A DNA stretch of 64,000 bases from Mixophyes australis (taxonomy: Eukaryota; Chordata; Amphibia; Anura; Limnodynastidae): assembly GCA_036250195.1 (NCBI GenBank), contig JAVHZZ010000010.1:84742757-84806756 (forward strand), written 5' to 3'. Positions 44,305-56,439 of the stretch are shown one piece after another. A program made the translations under genes and the position numbers. Positions within the stretch are counted from its first letter, which is position 1. Each line of letters opens with the position of its first letter. A model generated the notes under the pieces. That model saw nothing but the letters and a program-made list of their open reading frames with translations. It was not told where the DNA came from and ran no database searches.

Positions 44305-47300
44305 GTAAGAGCGGTAAATTTGTGATGTCCTCACTGTTTAAAAAAAGAAAAAAAATAACGAATATGTACGATTTCCCTCAAGAAGTTAGTGTAACTAGTA
44401 TGTTTTACGTAAACTTCAGCGGTTGATATGAATAGATGCTAGAAGTCTTCCTACTATAATAAAACTAGCACCATTGTTAAAATTTATATGGAGCTCAGTA
44501 ATAGTTTGTGTCTATGCTTGTCATCTCACGTTGAAGGAAGTAAAGACATTTTAAGTACTTAAAACTGGTGTTTCCATATCTTGCATCACTCTGGCGCTAC
44601 CAAAACCAGACTCTGAATGGCTGGATTGAAGTCTTTAGATGGTGGGGTCACACAGTGGCAGAATCATTGATATTACAATAAAAATTTGAAGTGCTAAAGC
44701 ATAGCTTATTCCTCTTGCTGTATGTTAGGTTTGTGTGGGAATGCTTTGATTTATGTTACAGGTAGAGAGAACAAGAAATGCTTTGCCTATACAAATGATG
44801 GTCTCTGAATTGTGCTGTAGTTTTATCTGTTCAGAATTGTACCAGCGTCACTGTGTTGGACTCATGATGAGCTTCATGCCTGACAACTTGAACCGAATTG
44901 TATATAGGTTTCTGTTGTCTTCATAAATATGGTCAAATTATGTCCACTCTCGACCTCTGTGTGGTCCTTTCCTGATCACCACAGATCCGTCTGGCTTCTC
45001 TGCCCCCTATTGTCACATTGAAAACCCTGGTTCATGGGCCAGACAGATTCGCCTGTGCAAGGCCAGCATTTAAACTACTTTTAAAATTACTAAATGCTGA
45101 CAAGAGAAATAAAGCTCACAATTTGACTGTTATGTATTGCTTTGTAGTAGAACTTTTTTGTAAACGCTCGTGCTTCTTTAGTCTTTTCTTGTTTGTTATT
45201 CTCTTGTAAAGTGGATTTGTCTCTACCCCAGGTACCCCAATTTATCGTGTGAGTTACTGACTTCCGATGTCTCGCAGATAAATGATAGACTAGGAGAAGA
45301 TGAATCTTTACTCAAAAGACTTTACAGCTTTCTTTTAAATGATTCACCATTGAATCCACTGCTTGCCAGTTTCTTCAGCAAAGTGTTGAGCATTTTAATC
45401 AGCCGGAAGCCAGAGCAGGTACATGGATAATCTTACTTTTACAGGCTTGTAACTTGGCAATTTTTTAAATATTTGTTTTTGCTTTTTCAATGCAATTTAT
45501 TAGTATGGTTGCTTTTATTTTTCTTGTTGAAACAGATCTCTACTATACAACTAATGGCATGACTTGTATCTTAATGTGCAGTTTTGGATTAAGTCTACAA
45601 GGCTGTCAGAAATTGCAATCTATGTATATCTTCCATGAATGAAGTGTTTGACATTTTCTACATTTTTTAAGTGTACTTAAACAAGGTTTCCTACAATTAA
45701 TTTGGGCTGAAATGCCAAACTTCTCGCAGAGATTGTGATTTAAACAATAAGAGGCAATAAAGGATTAGGTGCTCTTTGCAAAGTATAAATCTATAGCTCA
45801 TCGTGACTGGTGTACTTTAAAGTTGTAATGCTTTACACCAATACTCACCAGAGCAAGAGATGACGATTAAACACCTTAAGGTGCAGTCACCCTAGTATAA
45901 ATGTGTATATACATGTAATAGAGAATGCAGGGCAGAGCAGGGATGGTAACAAAATAACACAAGCTGACTTCAGATTCCTAATGTGCTGCTTTCAGCACTT
46001 GATCGCTTGTGTTTCAATCTTGTACCACAAGTACTATCTGTGTGGTCCTCCGTACTGATCTATTCACTATGCTAATTGGCACAGGGCAATGGGCTGTTTC
46101 TCAAATGGTAATATTTATGTACCCGTTCAGTAGTGGAAACTGACCTCTACAGACTATACATTGAAATGGCTATTCAAAGATAAATGGTATGTTCTCCTTT
46201 ATTGAAAAAATATATAATTGTTTTCAAAATACACCCCCTGTCTATCTTTAATGGTTAGATTCTCTAGATCAAAAATGCACCCAAATATGGTCATACAATT
46301 GAGTGGTACATGTCCATAACTATGATTATGCACTTCAATTTTTTTTGTGTGTGCTCATGGCAATGCTTATAGCCTGAACATAAAATAATCTGTTTCCACT
46401 TTGGCCTGCTTTGTCATTTTCTGGTTCTGTTTATTTGCCTGTGCCACAAATAACAGAACCTGCCCAAGTGACCTCCAAGCTCATCCTCTGTGGCCCAAGC
46501 TGTTATATTATGACTATCTTAAACAAGTACTTGATGGGAAGGGCTTTGGAGCAATAAAGCATGTGAAACAATGACTGTCTTAGACATGGTAAACTGATAA
46601 TGAGCAGAATACTTCAAATGTGTTTATTTTGCAGATTGTGGCATTTTTAAAGAAAAAGGATGATTTTGTCGATTTGATAATAAAACACATAGGAACCTCT
46701 GCAATTATGGATTTGCTGCTAAGACTTCTCACATGTATTGAGCCACCACAGCTACGACAAGATGTCCTAAATGTAAGTATACTGCTATACAAGTGACAGA
46801 GGCTCTTCAAGAGTTTCTCTGCACAAAATGAAGAATTTTATTTTGCCTCTGGTCAATACAGAGTAATACACATTTAGTTCTGAACTGTCCTTCATATGCC
46901 TCTTTCTCTGCACCTTGTGCTGAAGTCATGTTCAGGTTCGAGCAAAAATGAGTTGCCCTGTCATTAGAACAATGGTGCGCTTAGCTAGGCACAGATTGTT
47001 CCAAGCTATGTACTCAACCACTGCATCAGCATATGACTGGGCATTGCAGGCAGCAGCAGTTCAATACAATCATTTTACTATGTGCTGGCAAGGGTTTCTT
47101 CACATCGCCATGCTATTTAAACCGGTTATTAAAATCTAATGGTCAAAATGACAGATATAATGTATTCAATTGGTGATTTATTTATACACCATAGTTTTGT
47201 TAAAAAATAAAGGCACCATAGGGTACAGTGTGTTTCTTCACAAGTGGAAGAAAAAAATATTGGCTTGAGAGCCCTCAGACATCTGGCCTAAGAATGTAAT

Positions 47301-50300
47301 ATACTTTTTGAGGAAGTTGACGACATTGCTGTGCTCATGTTTTAATGTGTGTTCTTCTTTTGTTTTTATAGTGGCTAAATGAAGAGAAGATAATCCAGAG
47401 ACTTGTGGAGTTAGTTCACCCCTCTCAGGATGAAGATGTAAGTGCCATAAAAGTACTACCTATCTCAGTGCTTAGTAGTCCTGGCAAGATGTTCTTTACA
47501 TTCATGTTTATCATTGAGCTCTTGTATATGCTTCTGTGGCATGTTTTATCTTACTCTTCACCCTGTCCGATGTTTATTCCACCTTCCATAGTGCAAAGCC
47601 AAGTTCAAGAAAATTGTTTTCTAATCTATTCTCTTAGCCCAGATTGAAGTAGCAGGTTGCAAGCTATGTTGTCTTATTTACTGTTATCTAAGCCCAGTAA
47701 GTTTGTATTTTAAAACGGCTCTTTAGCTTGCAGCTTTATACGGTAGTTTGCTTTACAACACTTCACAGCATTGTTGCCTTGTTCCACATAATGCCTATTA
47801 CACTCTATTACAATCTATTACAATGCCTTTTTAATGTCTATATATGACCTGCACCTGTTTAAAAATATTTCTGTATTTAGAACTTAAAACTTCTCTTTTC
47901 TGTATTCACAGAGACATTCAAATGCATCACAGTCCCTTTGTGAGATCATACGTCTAAGCAGGGATCAGATGTTACAAGTTCAGAACAGCTCAGAACCAGA
48001 CCCGCTACTAGCTACACTAGAAAAGTAGGTCTTTGTTCAGTGTTGCAATTTAATCATATTATAGCTGCTTGTGCAGTGAGTGAATCCCCACTGTGCTCCT
48101 GAGTGTCAGAACTCAGGAATGCTCTGTATTAGAAGGTAGTTTATTTTACTGATCATCTTAAAAGGGAATCATTGCTGTTAAATGTTTAATAAAGTTACAG
48201 ATAAACAAGTGTAAACAGTTTCCGACCAAAATGAACCATGATAGCTGATGTTTCTTAATGACTTTATACGTGTGTTCAAGTAATTAGAGCATTTTATAGT
48301 ATATTGGTGTTAATATTACAACTTTGACTTGGTTCGTTTGAAATGGACCCACAGCTACTAAACAGTATAGGGATTTCTAAATATAAACTTTTTTTTTTTT
48401 AAATTCTGGAATGGATTCCCCCATCTGCAGAGAAAGCATACTTTTTTTCCAACCTTGTGTCAAGCAATAACAAACATTACAATATGTACACTGACTAATT
48501 ATGCCTACAGTGTTCAGTCACACTGCATAAATCCAATAAAAACACAAAGCACACCATGCATATCTACCCACAATCCATTGCTGCAAATTTGTTGGTTGTG
48601 TGTATAAATGCTGGTCTTGTGGGCACTAGCTTGGGAAATCCACTTTCAGTTAACATTTGTATGGTTTTATAAAGTAAAATCTTTTAACCATAATAAAATT
48701 TACTGTAACTGTAAACAAAGGCATACATTCCCATGGCATATATTTATTTTTCAATCTTATGATTTGATGCATATTCCATGTAACCTTGTGATTTTTAAAT
48801 AACCTGACTGATTATAGTAGCAGCCCATGCCACCCCGTGTTTGTTCTTAGTGAGTAATGACTTTTATTATATTGTTTTACTTAAATTAAAGCCTACACAA
48901 TACCATATGTTTCTGAAAACTGTTGCAATGGTTGTTAGACTCTAACATGTTAGATGTTTAGTAGTACTTTTATTTTGAACTTGATATACTATAATATTTC
49001 TAGAAGTTTTATTTCGTGTAACTTTTTTAATATTTTATCTATCTTTAGGAAAGATATTTTAGACCAGCTGTTATCAAATATATTTTTGAAAGAGAAGAAT
49101 GAATCTGCAATTGTCAGTGCAATCCAAATACTGCTTACTCTACTAGAAACCAGACGACCAGCGTAAGTGAAAATTTAAATGTAGCTTGTGACATTTGAGG
49201 CTGCCCCTGTGAGTCTCAAACATGTTTAAAAGGCTATTGTACGAAAGTATAAAAATCCCATTTTCTCCCTGTATTGCTCCCAAGTTTAAAGGTCCTAATT
49301 TTCGGTCCACCCTGAGGGCAGCATAGGCGGAAAGACTGGGTTGATCAGCTAAAAAAAAGTCCACCTTCCAAAGCTTCAAACAAAAATTGGCATGAAATGG
49401 AGTCCACTTCTTTTTAGCGATTAATGGTTCAGTTCCACATCAGGTGTCTGGGTGAGAAGAATCAGACCGGGGATGAATCATAGATCTTCTGAAAGATCTT
49501 GATCATATGGGTGAATCCTCATCTTCCAGAAATTCAACTTGGACAGCAGAGCTTATTTTTGCTAGAAGAAAAGATTATTTCAGTGCAGAGACTCAGTGCT
49601 CAGACAGATCTGTTCGATTTTGCGTTAGTATTGGGGGATTTTGTCTTGACCTTTGAGGTGGTACAATTTGTTCCATGCCACAAAGTTCCAGATCACTCTT
49701 ATTAAAATAGAGCAAGTCAAACCTTCATTTGTCCATTCAATTCATCATGTGATCTCCTAAGGTCTGTCAGTTGCTCCATTGGTTGCTGAGGGTCAACAAT
49801 TTCAACAGTGGTCATCCCTTCATTTCGGAATGGACAATGGTGACGATGGATGCCTGTCTTCATGATTGGGGGGGACTGTTGCTCAAGAAGTGTCATTGTT
49901 CAACACCGCAATTGTTGAATGCTCTAATAGTGACACAGCCTCCTCAGGCAATATCACTGCGGTAGCATATATCAACCATCAGGGTGGCACCAAGACGCTA
50001 ATGGACTGGGTGAAACTAACGGTTTCAGCAATCCTCGTTTTCTTCGTATTAAGTGTGTACAATTGAGAAGCGGATTTTCTCAACAGATATGTCCTGCACT
50101 CCAGGGAATGGTCCCTTCATCTGTCAAGGTTTCTACAGATCGTTGGCAAGTGAGGTCATTTTGAATGTAGTCATGGTGGCATCTCTGTTGAACCATAAAG
50201 TCCGAATAAGTTTCTGGTTGATGAAATTTTGGTTCCATTAGTTTGTGTTCCCTCCTGTAATGCTTCCAAATGTTTTTAAACTTGTATTAAATAGAAGGGA

Positions 50301-53300
50301 TATTCAGGGGATTCTTTTGGTGCTGTATTTGCCAAGAAGATTGTGGTACACAGAGGTTTTCAAAATGGCAGCTAGCCTGTATTGACGGCTACCTATACGA
50401 TGGGACCTGTTAAGTCAGGGACTGTTCAATCATCGAGATTTAGCTCAGTTGGCTTCAACGGTGTGGCTGTTGAAGCCATAAGCTTTCAGGCTAAATATTT
50501 TTCAGGCGGCATGGTGTCTGCTAGAAATGACAATAGATCTACTACCTTTAAATTAGACGTATTACTTCTGTTTTTGCAGAAGTGTCTGAACACTTTTCTG
50601 GAAAGTTGCGCAGTTCCTTAAAGGTTCATATTTCTGCCCTGTAGGTCAGTACAGACTTTTTTTGTTGGGAGTGCTGCATGTGCAACATTTATATAGTACT
50701 TCAACAAGTCTGTAGGACCTAAACTTAATGAAAGGATTGCAGTACCCTCCTTTGGAGTTATATGATTTGGTAGAGTTTCCTTACGTGGAAGAATGTAGTG
50801 TTGGTGACCTCTACAGTGAGATGCAATTTTAATTTTTTGCGGTTATGTTGATCTGCAAGACAAGAGTTCCTAGCTCATTTGTCATGAATATAGGGTTCTG
50901 CAAATAAAACCCTGATTTCAGCCTAAGTTAGTTTTGGATAAGAGATGACCTTTTGGTCCTGTATGTGATGTACAAGAAATTAATGTGTTTGCATCCAAAG
51001 ATTCTCGTATTGCAGATAGCAACTTCCTGTAAGGAAGTCTTCCAATTGGCTGTATGAGGAAAAAGGGAGTTTTATATTTACTTAAACCCTTTTCTCGAAA
51101 TCCATTACGGGATAGTGGAAGCACTCCCTTTCATGTTCTGGTTCTTCCCTTAAATTGTATGTTGTGGGAGGGACAGTCTTCCTTTCTCTCTTGCATCTCT
51201 CTCTCCTGCTCTGTGGGGCTTTGGTTAGAAAAATAACAGGTGTCTTACATGCAGGGGATATAGAGGCGATAGAGCTCAGACTTTTCTTCAGATTTCCTAA
51301 AGTGTTCAATCTCCTGCCTGCATCTTTATACCTCATGGCTCCAGGGTCCTCAATTGGATTCCAAGAAAAAGATTTAACATAAAATGAGTTTGTTGTGGGC
51401 TACACAAATGTGTTGTATAGTTTTTTTTTCTACTAGTTTACTGATTTTCCAAACACAATTGAAATGAGGTAATCTTGAGCTACCTATTATGCTTGTCATA
51501 ATAAAGTTAATTCTAAATTTAAAAAAAAAAATTTCTCAGGTGGCTAAAAGTTTTGTTTTTTTCTCTGCTTTTTGTTTCAGATTCGAAGGGCACATAGACC
51601 TTTGTCCTCCTGGCATCAACCATTCTGTGTTCTCTGTTAACAAAACTGTTCTGACTGCTATTCAGGAAAAGCTTCCATCCTTTCACCAGCTCCTTCTGGA
51701 CCCTCCAAAAGTAATTTCTCTTACATTGTAGCTAGAATTTTGACCAGACATCCACAGCTGGTCTCTGTAACTTACAACCGCAGTTTACTAACTTAGATTA
51801 TTGCCTAACACTCACTGTTGCCAGTTTCACTTCAGTATTGTGCATGGGTCCTACCCAAGCACAGAGCTAACTTGTATATTTGCTCATTTTGCTTTTTTTG
51901 TTTTTGTAGACTGATGTCATGAAGACAACATGGGGAATTCTAGATCCACCTGTAGGGAATACTCGGTTAAATGTGATCAGACTAATAGCAAGTCTTCTGC
52001 AGACTAATACGCACAGTATCAATTTGGAGTTAATAGAGCTGAACACTATAGGAGTTATCTTGGTAAGTGGTGTGTATTGAGCAGAAGCACTAAGTTGCTC
52101 CTTAGTGTTTCTGGTAACCTGTAATGTAATTTCTTAGTAGAAAACATTTAAAAGAATATCTGAAAATAAGTATCCTGCTACTTAACTGAAATATGGAGTC
52201 GATTAATGCTTGGTTACTATTTGTATCCATTGTCCTGTACCCCATTTGCTTAACAAACATCAATTTGTCTCTTGTATCCTGATATTGATGGGAAATTTAA
52301 CTGCATTGCCAACCATTATTCAAGAGATATTTGTTCGATCTCATTGTGTGTATGTAGGTTTAAGGTTTAGTGGTGGTTTTGCCATCTTTCCAGACTGTTA
52401 GTAATATGTACAATTGCTACAGTGTATATTATGTTGCACATGTAACAAGTATTTTCTATATTCTTTTCCGCAGGACATGTTTTTCAAATACACGTGGAAC
52501 AACTTTCTTCACACGCAAGTAGAAATCTGCATTGCATTGATTCTTGCTAGTCCTGGTGAGAATACAGACGGCACGATTAATGAGCAGAATGCTGGAGATC
52601 ATATCTTATTAAAACATGTATGTCTCCGTAAAGTCATTTATACCATTTATCCACTTAACTTCTTGAAACACTTTTCTAACTTGTTTGGACCTCTCTTCTA
52701 GCTGTTTTTGAAATGTCACTTAATAGACAGAATACTTGAAGCATGGACCTTGAATGAAAAAAGACAGTAAGTATCAACTTATAAGGATTATCATGTTGTG
52801 TCTTGGTTCTGTTTTCTGTATATGTAATGTACGGCGCTGCGGACCCTTTGTGGCGCCTTATAAGTCAAAGATAATAATAATTGTCATTTTACAGCCAGTT
52901 GTATACTAAAATGTAGAATATAGTGGAAGTACTAAAGCTCTTGGTGTTCACTTGATTCACCGTATTTCTTTAGCATCCATTGACCGACACTGAGACCATG
53001 GGGTATAGTGCAGGAGTTGTAGGCACTTTTAAAAAACAAAAAAACAAAAAAAAAACAGGGACGGGGACCGCCCTGTCGGCACCATGGTCTGGAGCTGAAA
53101 TCCAGGAAGTTATAAAGAATCTCCCTTCAGATAAGGCTCCAGGGCCAGATGGCTATATAAATGGCTTTTATGTGACATTCCAGGAAGAGCTTCTCCCAGT
53201 GCTTGAACATTTGTTCAATGAAGGCACATCTCAAGGATCATTTCTACCTGAGATGCTGGAGTCTCGGTTACCATTCTCAAGCCGGGGAAGGACCCTACCT

Positions 53301-56300
53301 CATGTCTCAATTACAGACCAATAGCCCTCTTAAATTCAGATATCAAAATTAATGCTAAACTAATATGGACTTCTCCCGGAACTTGCTCACCCTGACCAGG
53401 TGGGATTTGTGCTGGGGCGTCAGGCCTCAGACAACACTAGAAGCATGCTCGACATTCTGGAATGGGTGGCGACTTCCCAGTCGGAAGTAATGGCTCTCTC
53501 TTGATGCTGAGAAGGCTTTCGATAGATTACATTGGGGATATATAGAGGGTCCTTCTCCGGTTCAGATTTCATGGTAAATTTTTGTCAGCCATCTCTGCAT
53601 TGTACTCCAATCCTTCAGCTAGAGTGTTTTGTGTCTGATGGTTTCCAGATCTCAAATGGTACAAGACAGGGTTGCCCGTTATCGCCACTGATTTTTGTTT
53701 TGGCAATGGAGGGAAAAAAAGTCTAAACTCCTCCCTCCTCTAAATCCCCTAGCAAGTTTGTTTTTTATAAGTGCCTCAGAAGCAGAGCACTTTTGGTTGT
53801 TGTGCTGCCTAGGACAGTGCTAAATGGTTTATTTTAAGTAATTGCTTTCAGTTGCTGCTACAGTTAGTGTTTGTTAGGACCATGGTAGAGGTGGTGAAGA
53901 GTAGCTCCTATTGCCGCCACCAGTTCTTGTATTAGCCTCTTAGATGGGACCCAGTCACTACCTGTACAGATAGTGACTGGGTCCCATCTCCCCACTATCC
54001 ACTACTGGGTAGTGACTACCTGTACAGGTAGTGACCATGAGGCAGTGTTGCTTCCTATATGGCAGGTAGTTTTTATTTATTGCATATTTTTCTCGACATA
54101 AGACCACAGTCCGGAAACATGGCTGTTTACTATACCCTTATAGGTGAAAGACTGCACTGTTGAGTTGCAGTCTGCAGTTGGTCACAGAGGCTTACAAACT
54201 TGAGTGCAGAGTCTCTGCTGCTTGCTAAAGGATCAAGCATTGTCTGTACAGAACAGGAAATGGTTCATTGAATGGTGATGGCTTAATCCATGCTGGGCCT
54301 GAGGAGAGGAGTTTGAATCTCTTCATTGGGCTTTTATACTCTCAGATCACGACTGCTCTTGAGCCGTAGGCGTGACAATCATACATTAATTGGACATCCT
54401 GCTGATCAAAGCAGAATCCTCTACACATCTCTGAGCCCACACCCAGATTTTAGAATCTCATGGGTGGTTCATAAATTACCAAAAATACTCTGGTTCCTTC
54501 AGTGGATGAACTTCCTAGGATCTCTGTTCTACACCATACAGAAGAGTATTCTTACCAGAAGACGACCCTCATTACAGAGACTCATAAAGTCTATTAGATG
54601 GATTTCTATTGTCTCGTCTGATGGCTCAACAGAAGTTGTCCATTCACAATTTAGGACTGTACTAATTACAGATGCCAGTTTACTGGGCTTGGTGAATTTG
54701 TCCCTTCAGGCCTACTTACAAGCTACAGTGCTGTCCAGAATCTAAACCACCAATAAATGTTCTGGAACAAAGCGCAGTCTTAAGCACTGTTGATAAGGTT
54801 CAGCACCTTCTAAAGGGAAATAAAAACTCAATCTGACAATGCCACAGAGGTGGCATACATCAATCACCAGAGAGGGACCGAGCTCCCTGGCGATGAAAGA
54901 AGACATGCACTTAATGTTTCAGCAGTATTCATTTATGGGGTAGTTAATTGGGAATCACTCTCAGCAGGAATACTGTACGTTCCAGAGAATGGTCCCTTCA
55001 TTTAGAGGTATTCATGCAAGTATTAGAGGTGGGTTAGTCGACATGGCACCTGGGTTCAACCAGTTTTATTATTCATATCAGTTATGTATATACTGCCATC
55101 GTATTATGTTGCACACCACACAACGCTCACCCAAAGTTCCAGTGTTCTTCAATGGTCTTCGAGAAAAGGATTTAATGGGAGTACAAACAAATCTTGACTG
55201 GCCCTAGTAAACTAAGCAAAGGACGAGTGGTCCTGAAGGCCAATCTAATATTGAGGAGGGTGTATCAAATTTTCTTTAAGAGTAGGAAAGCTTTCTTAAA
55301 TAAGTTTGCACCTTCTTTTCTAGCTGTTTTTGATCCATGTCCACTCTATGTATTTGCAAAAAATAAATTTCGTTTTGCAGTTTCTATGGAACTGTAATCA
55401 TTAATTAAATGCGGAATAAAAATATTTTAAAATTCAGTATGTTGCTTTAAGCTCACTGACCTGAAAAGCATTTGCATGGATATTTATTCCAATCCCAGAA
55501 TCAAAACATGCAAAACATGGAAATTGATCTGGATATTGAGGTACAGAACATTTTGGTCACTACAGGGTTAACTTTAAAATGTTTAGAATGTGTGTTTAAT
55601 ATATTTTGTAGATTTATTTTGCTATGTAAAAGAATATTGCCTTATTTGAGATGAATTGCTTAAGTTAATAATTTACCATTCAATCAAGCTCTGTATTCTA
55701 TGACTAAAAGGAATTCTATTGTGAATTTAATGTCAAAAGCTTCTAGACTTTGTTTACAGTTTGATTCTCATGTTTTTGTGTTTAATTCATTGGATGCATC
55801 CACTAGAGGGCACTTTTGCCTGCATTCAAACAGCCAGAACATGGATCGTTGCAGAAACATGACTTTAATGTTGTTTTGTGTATCCCAAAATGAAGTTTTG
55901 CTTGCTTGGTTGACAGTGTTCCCACCCTCAAAGGGCTGCATTTGAAAGTTCCCATGGTAGTAGGTGCCCCAGATTGGATGAAAGAGGATTTTTAGACTTA
56001 TGATCTGTTTCTCTGATTTCCTCTGAGGGACACTGCGTTCAATCCCTTTCCACTCTTCTGTTACTTGGTTGCATTTTGCTTTTGGTCCCCTTCTTTGGGG
56101 CTTTTTAATTACACTGAGGAGCTAGGGTTGCAGAGGGGAGGAGGACTGTCAATTTACATTAAACAATTAGTTAGCTGCTTAAATGTCAGCTCTTGTCTCC
56201 TCATACAACTCATGGTAGTACTGTCCCCCATATGGAATTGGAAAAACATATTTATCATAAGTATAAAAATCATATTTGATTTGAGAATACAAATGAGAAA

Positions 56301-56374
56301 AATTAGTCTCTACCATACAGTATGTTATGGTATGGTTCCTTTTGTATGTGACAGATATTTAAGTCTTCAAAATG

Positions 56375-56439
<65 letters not shown>

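Larger units (their letters stand above)
44305..49048 (+). other. PPP6R3 introns between coding exons 1 and 6
   Basis: Introns at 44305-45231, 45419-46634, 46773-47371, 47438-47911 and 48025-49048. All have GT-AG ends. I see no RNA gene or recognisable transposon in them. Confidence 0.6.

Noticed and set aside
44641..44700. CACAGTGGCAGAATCATTGATATT, resembling the start of a U4-type snRNA
   Set aside because: The similarity stops after about 20 bases; no Sm site or stem-loops follow and no promoter elements are seen.
44850..44880. ATGATGA and CTGA boxes that could suggest a C/D snoRNA
   Set aside because: The boxes are only about 15 bases apart, with no terminal stem.
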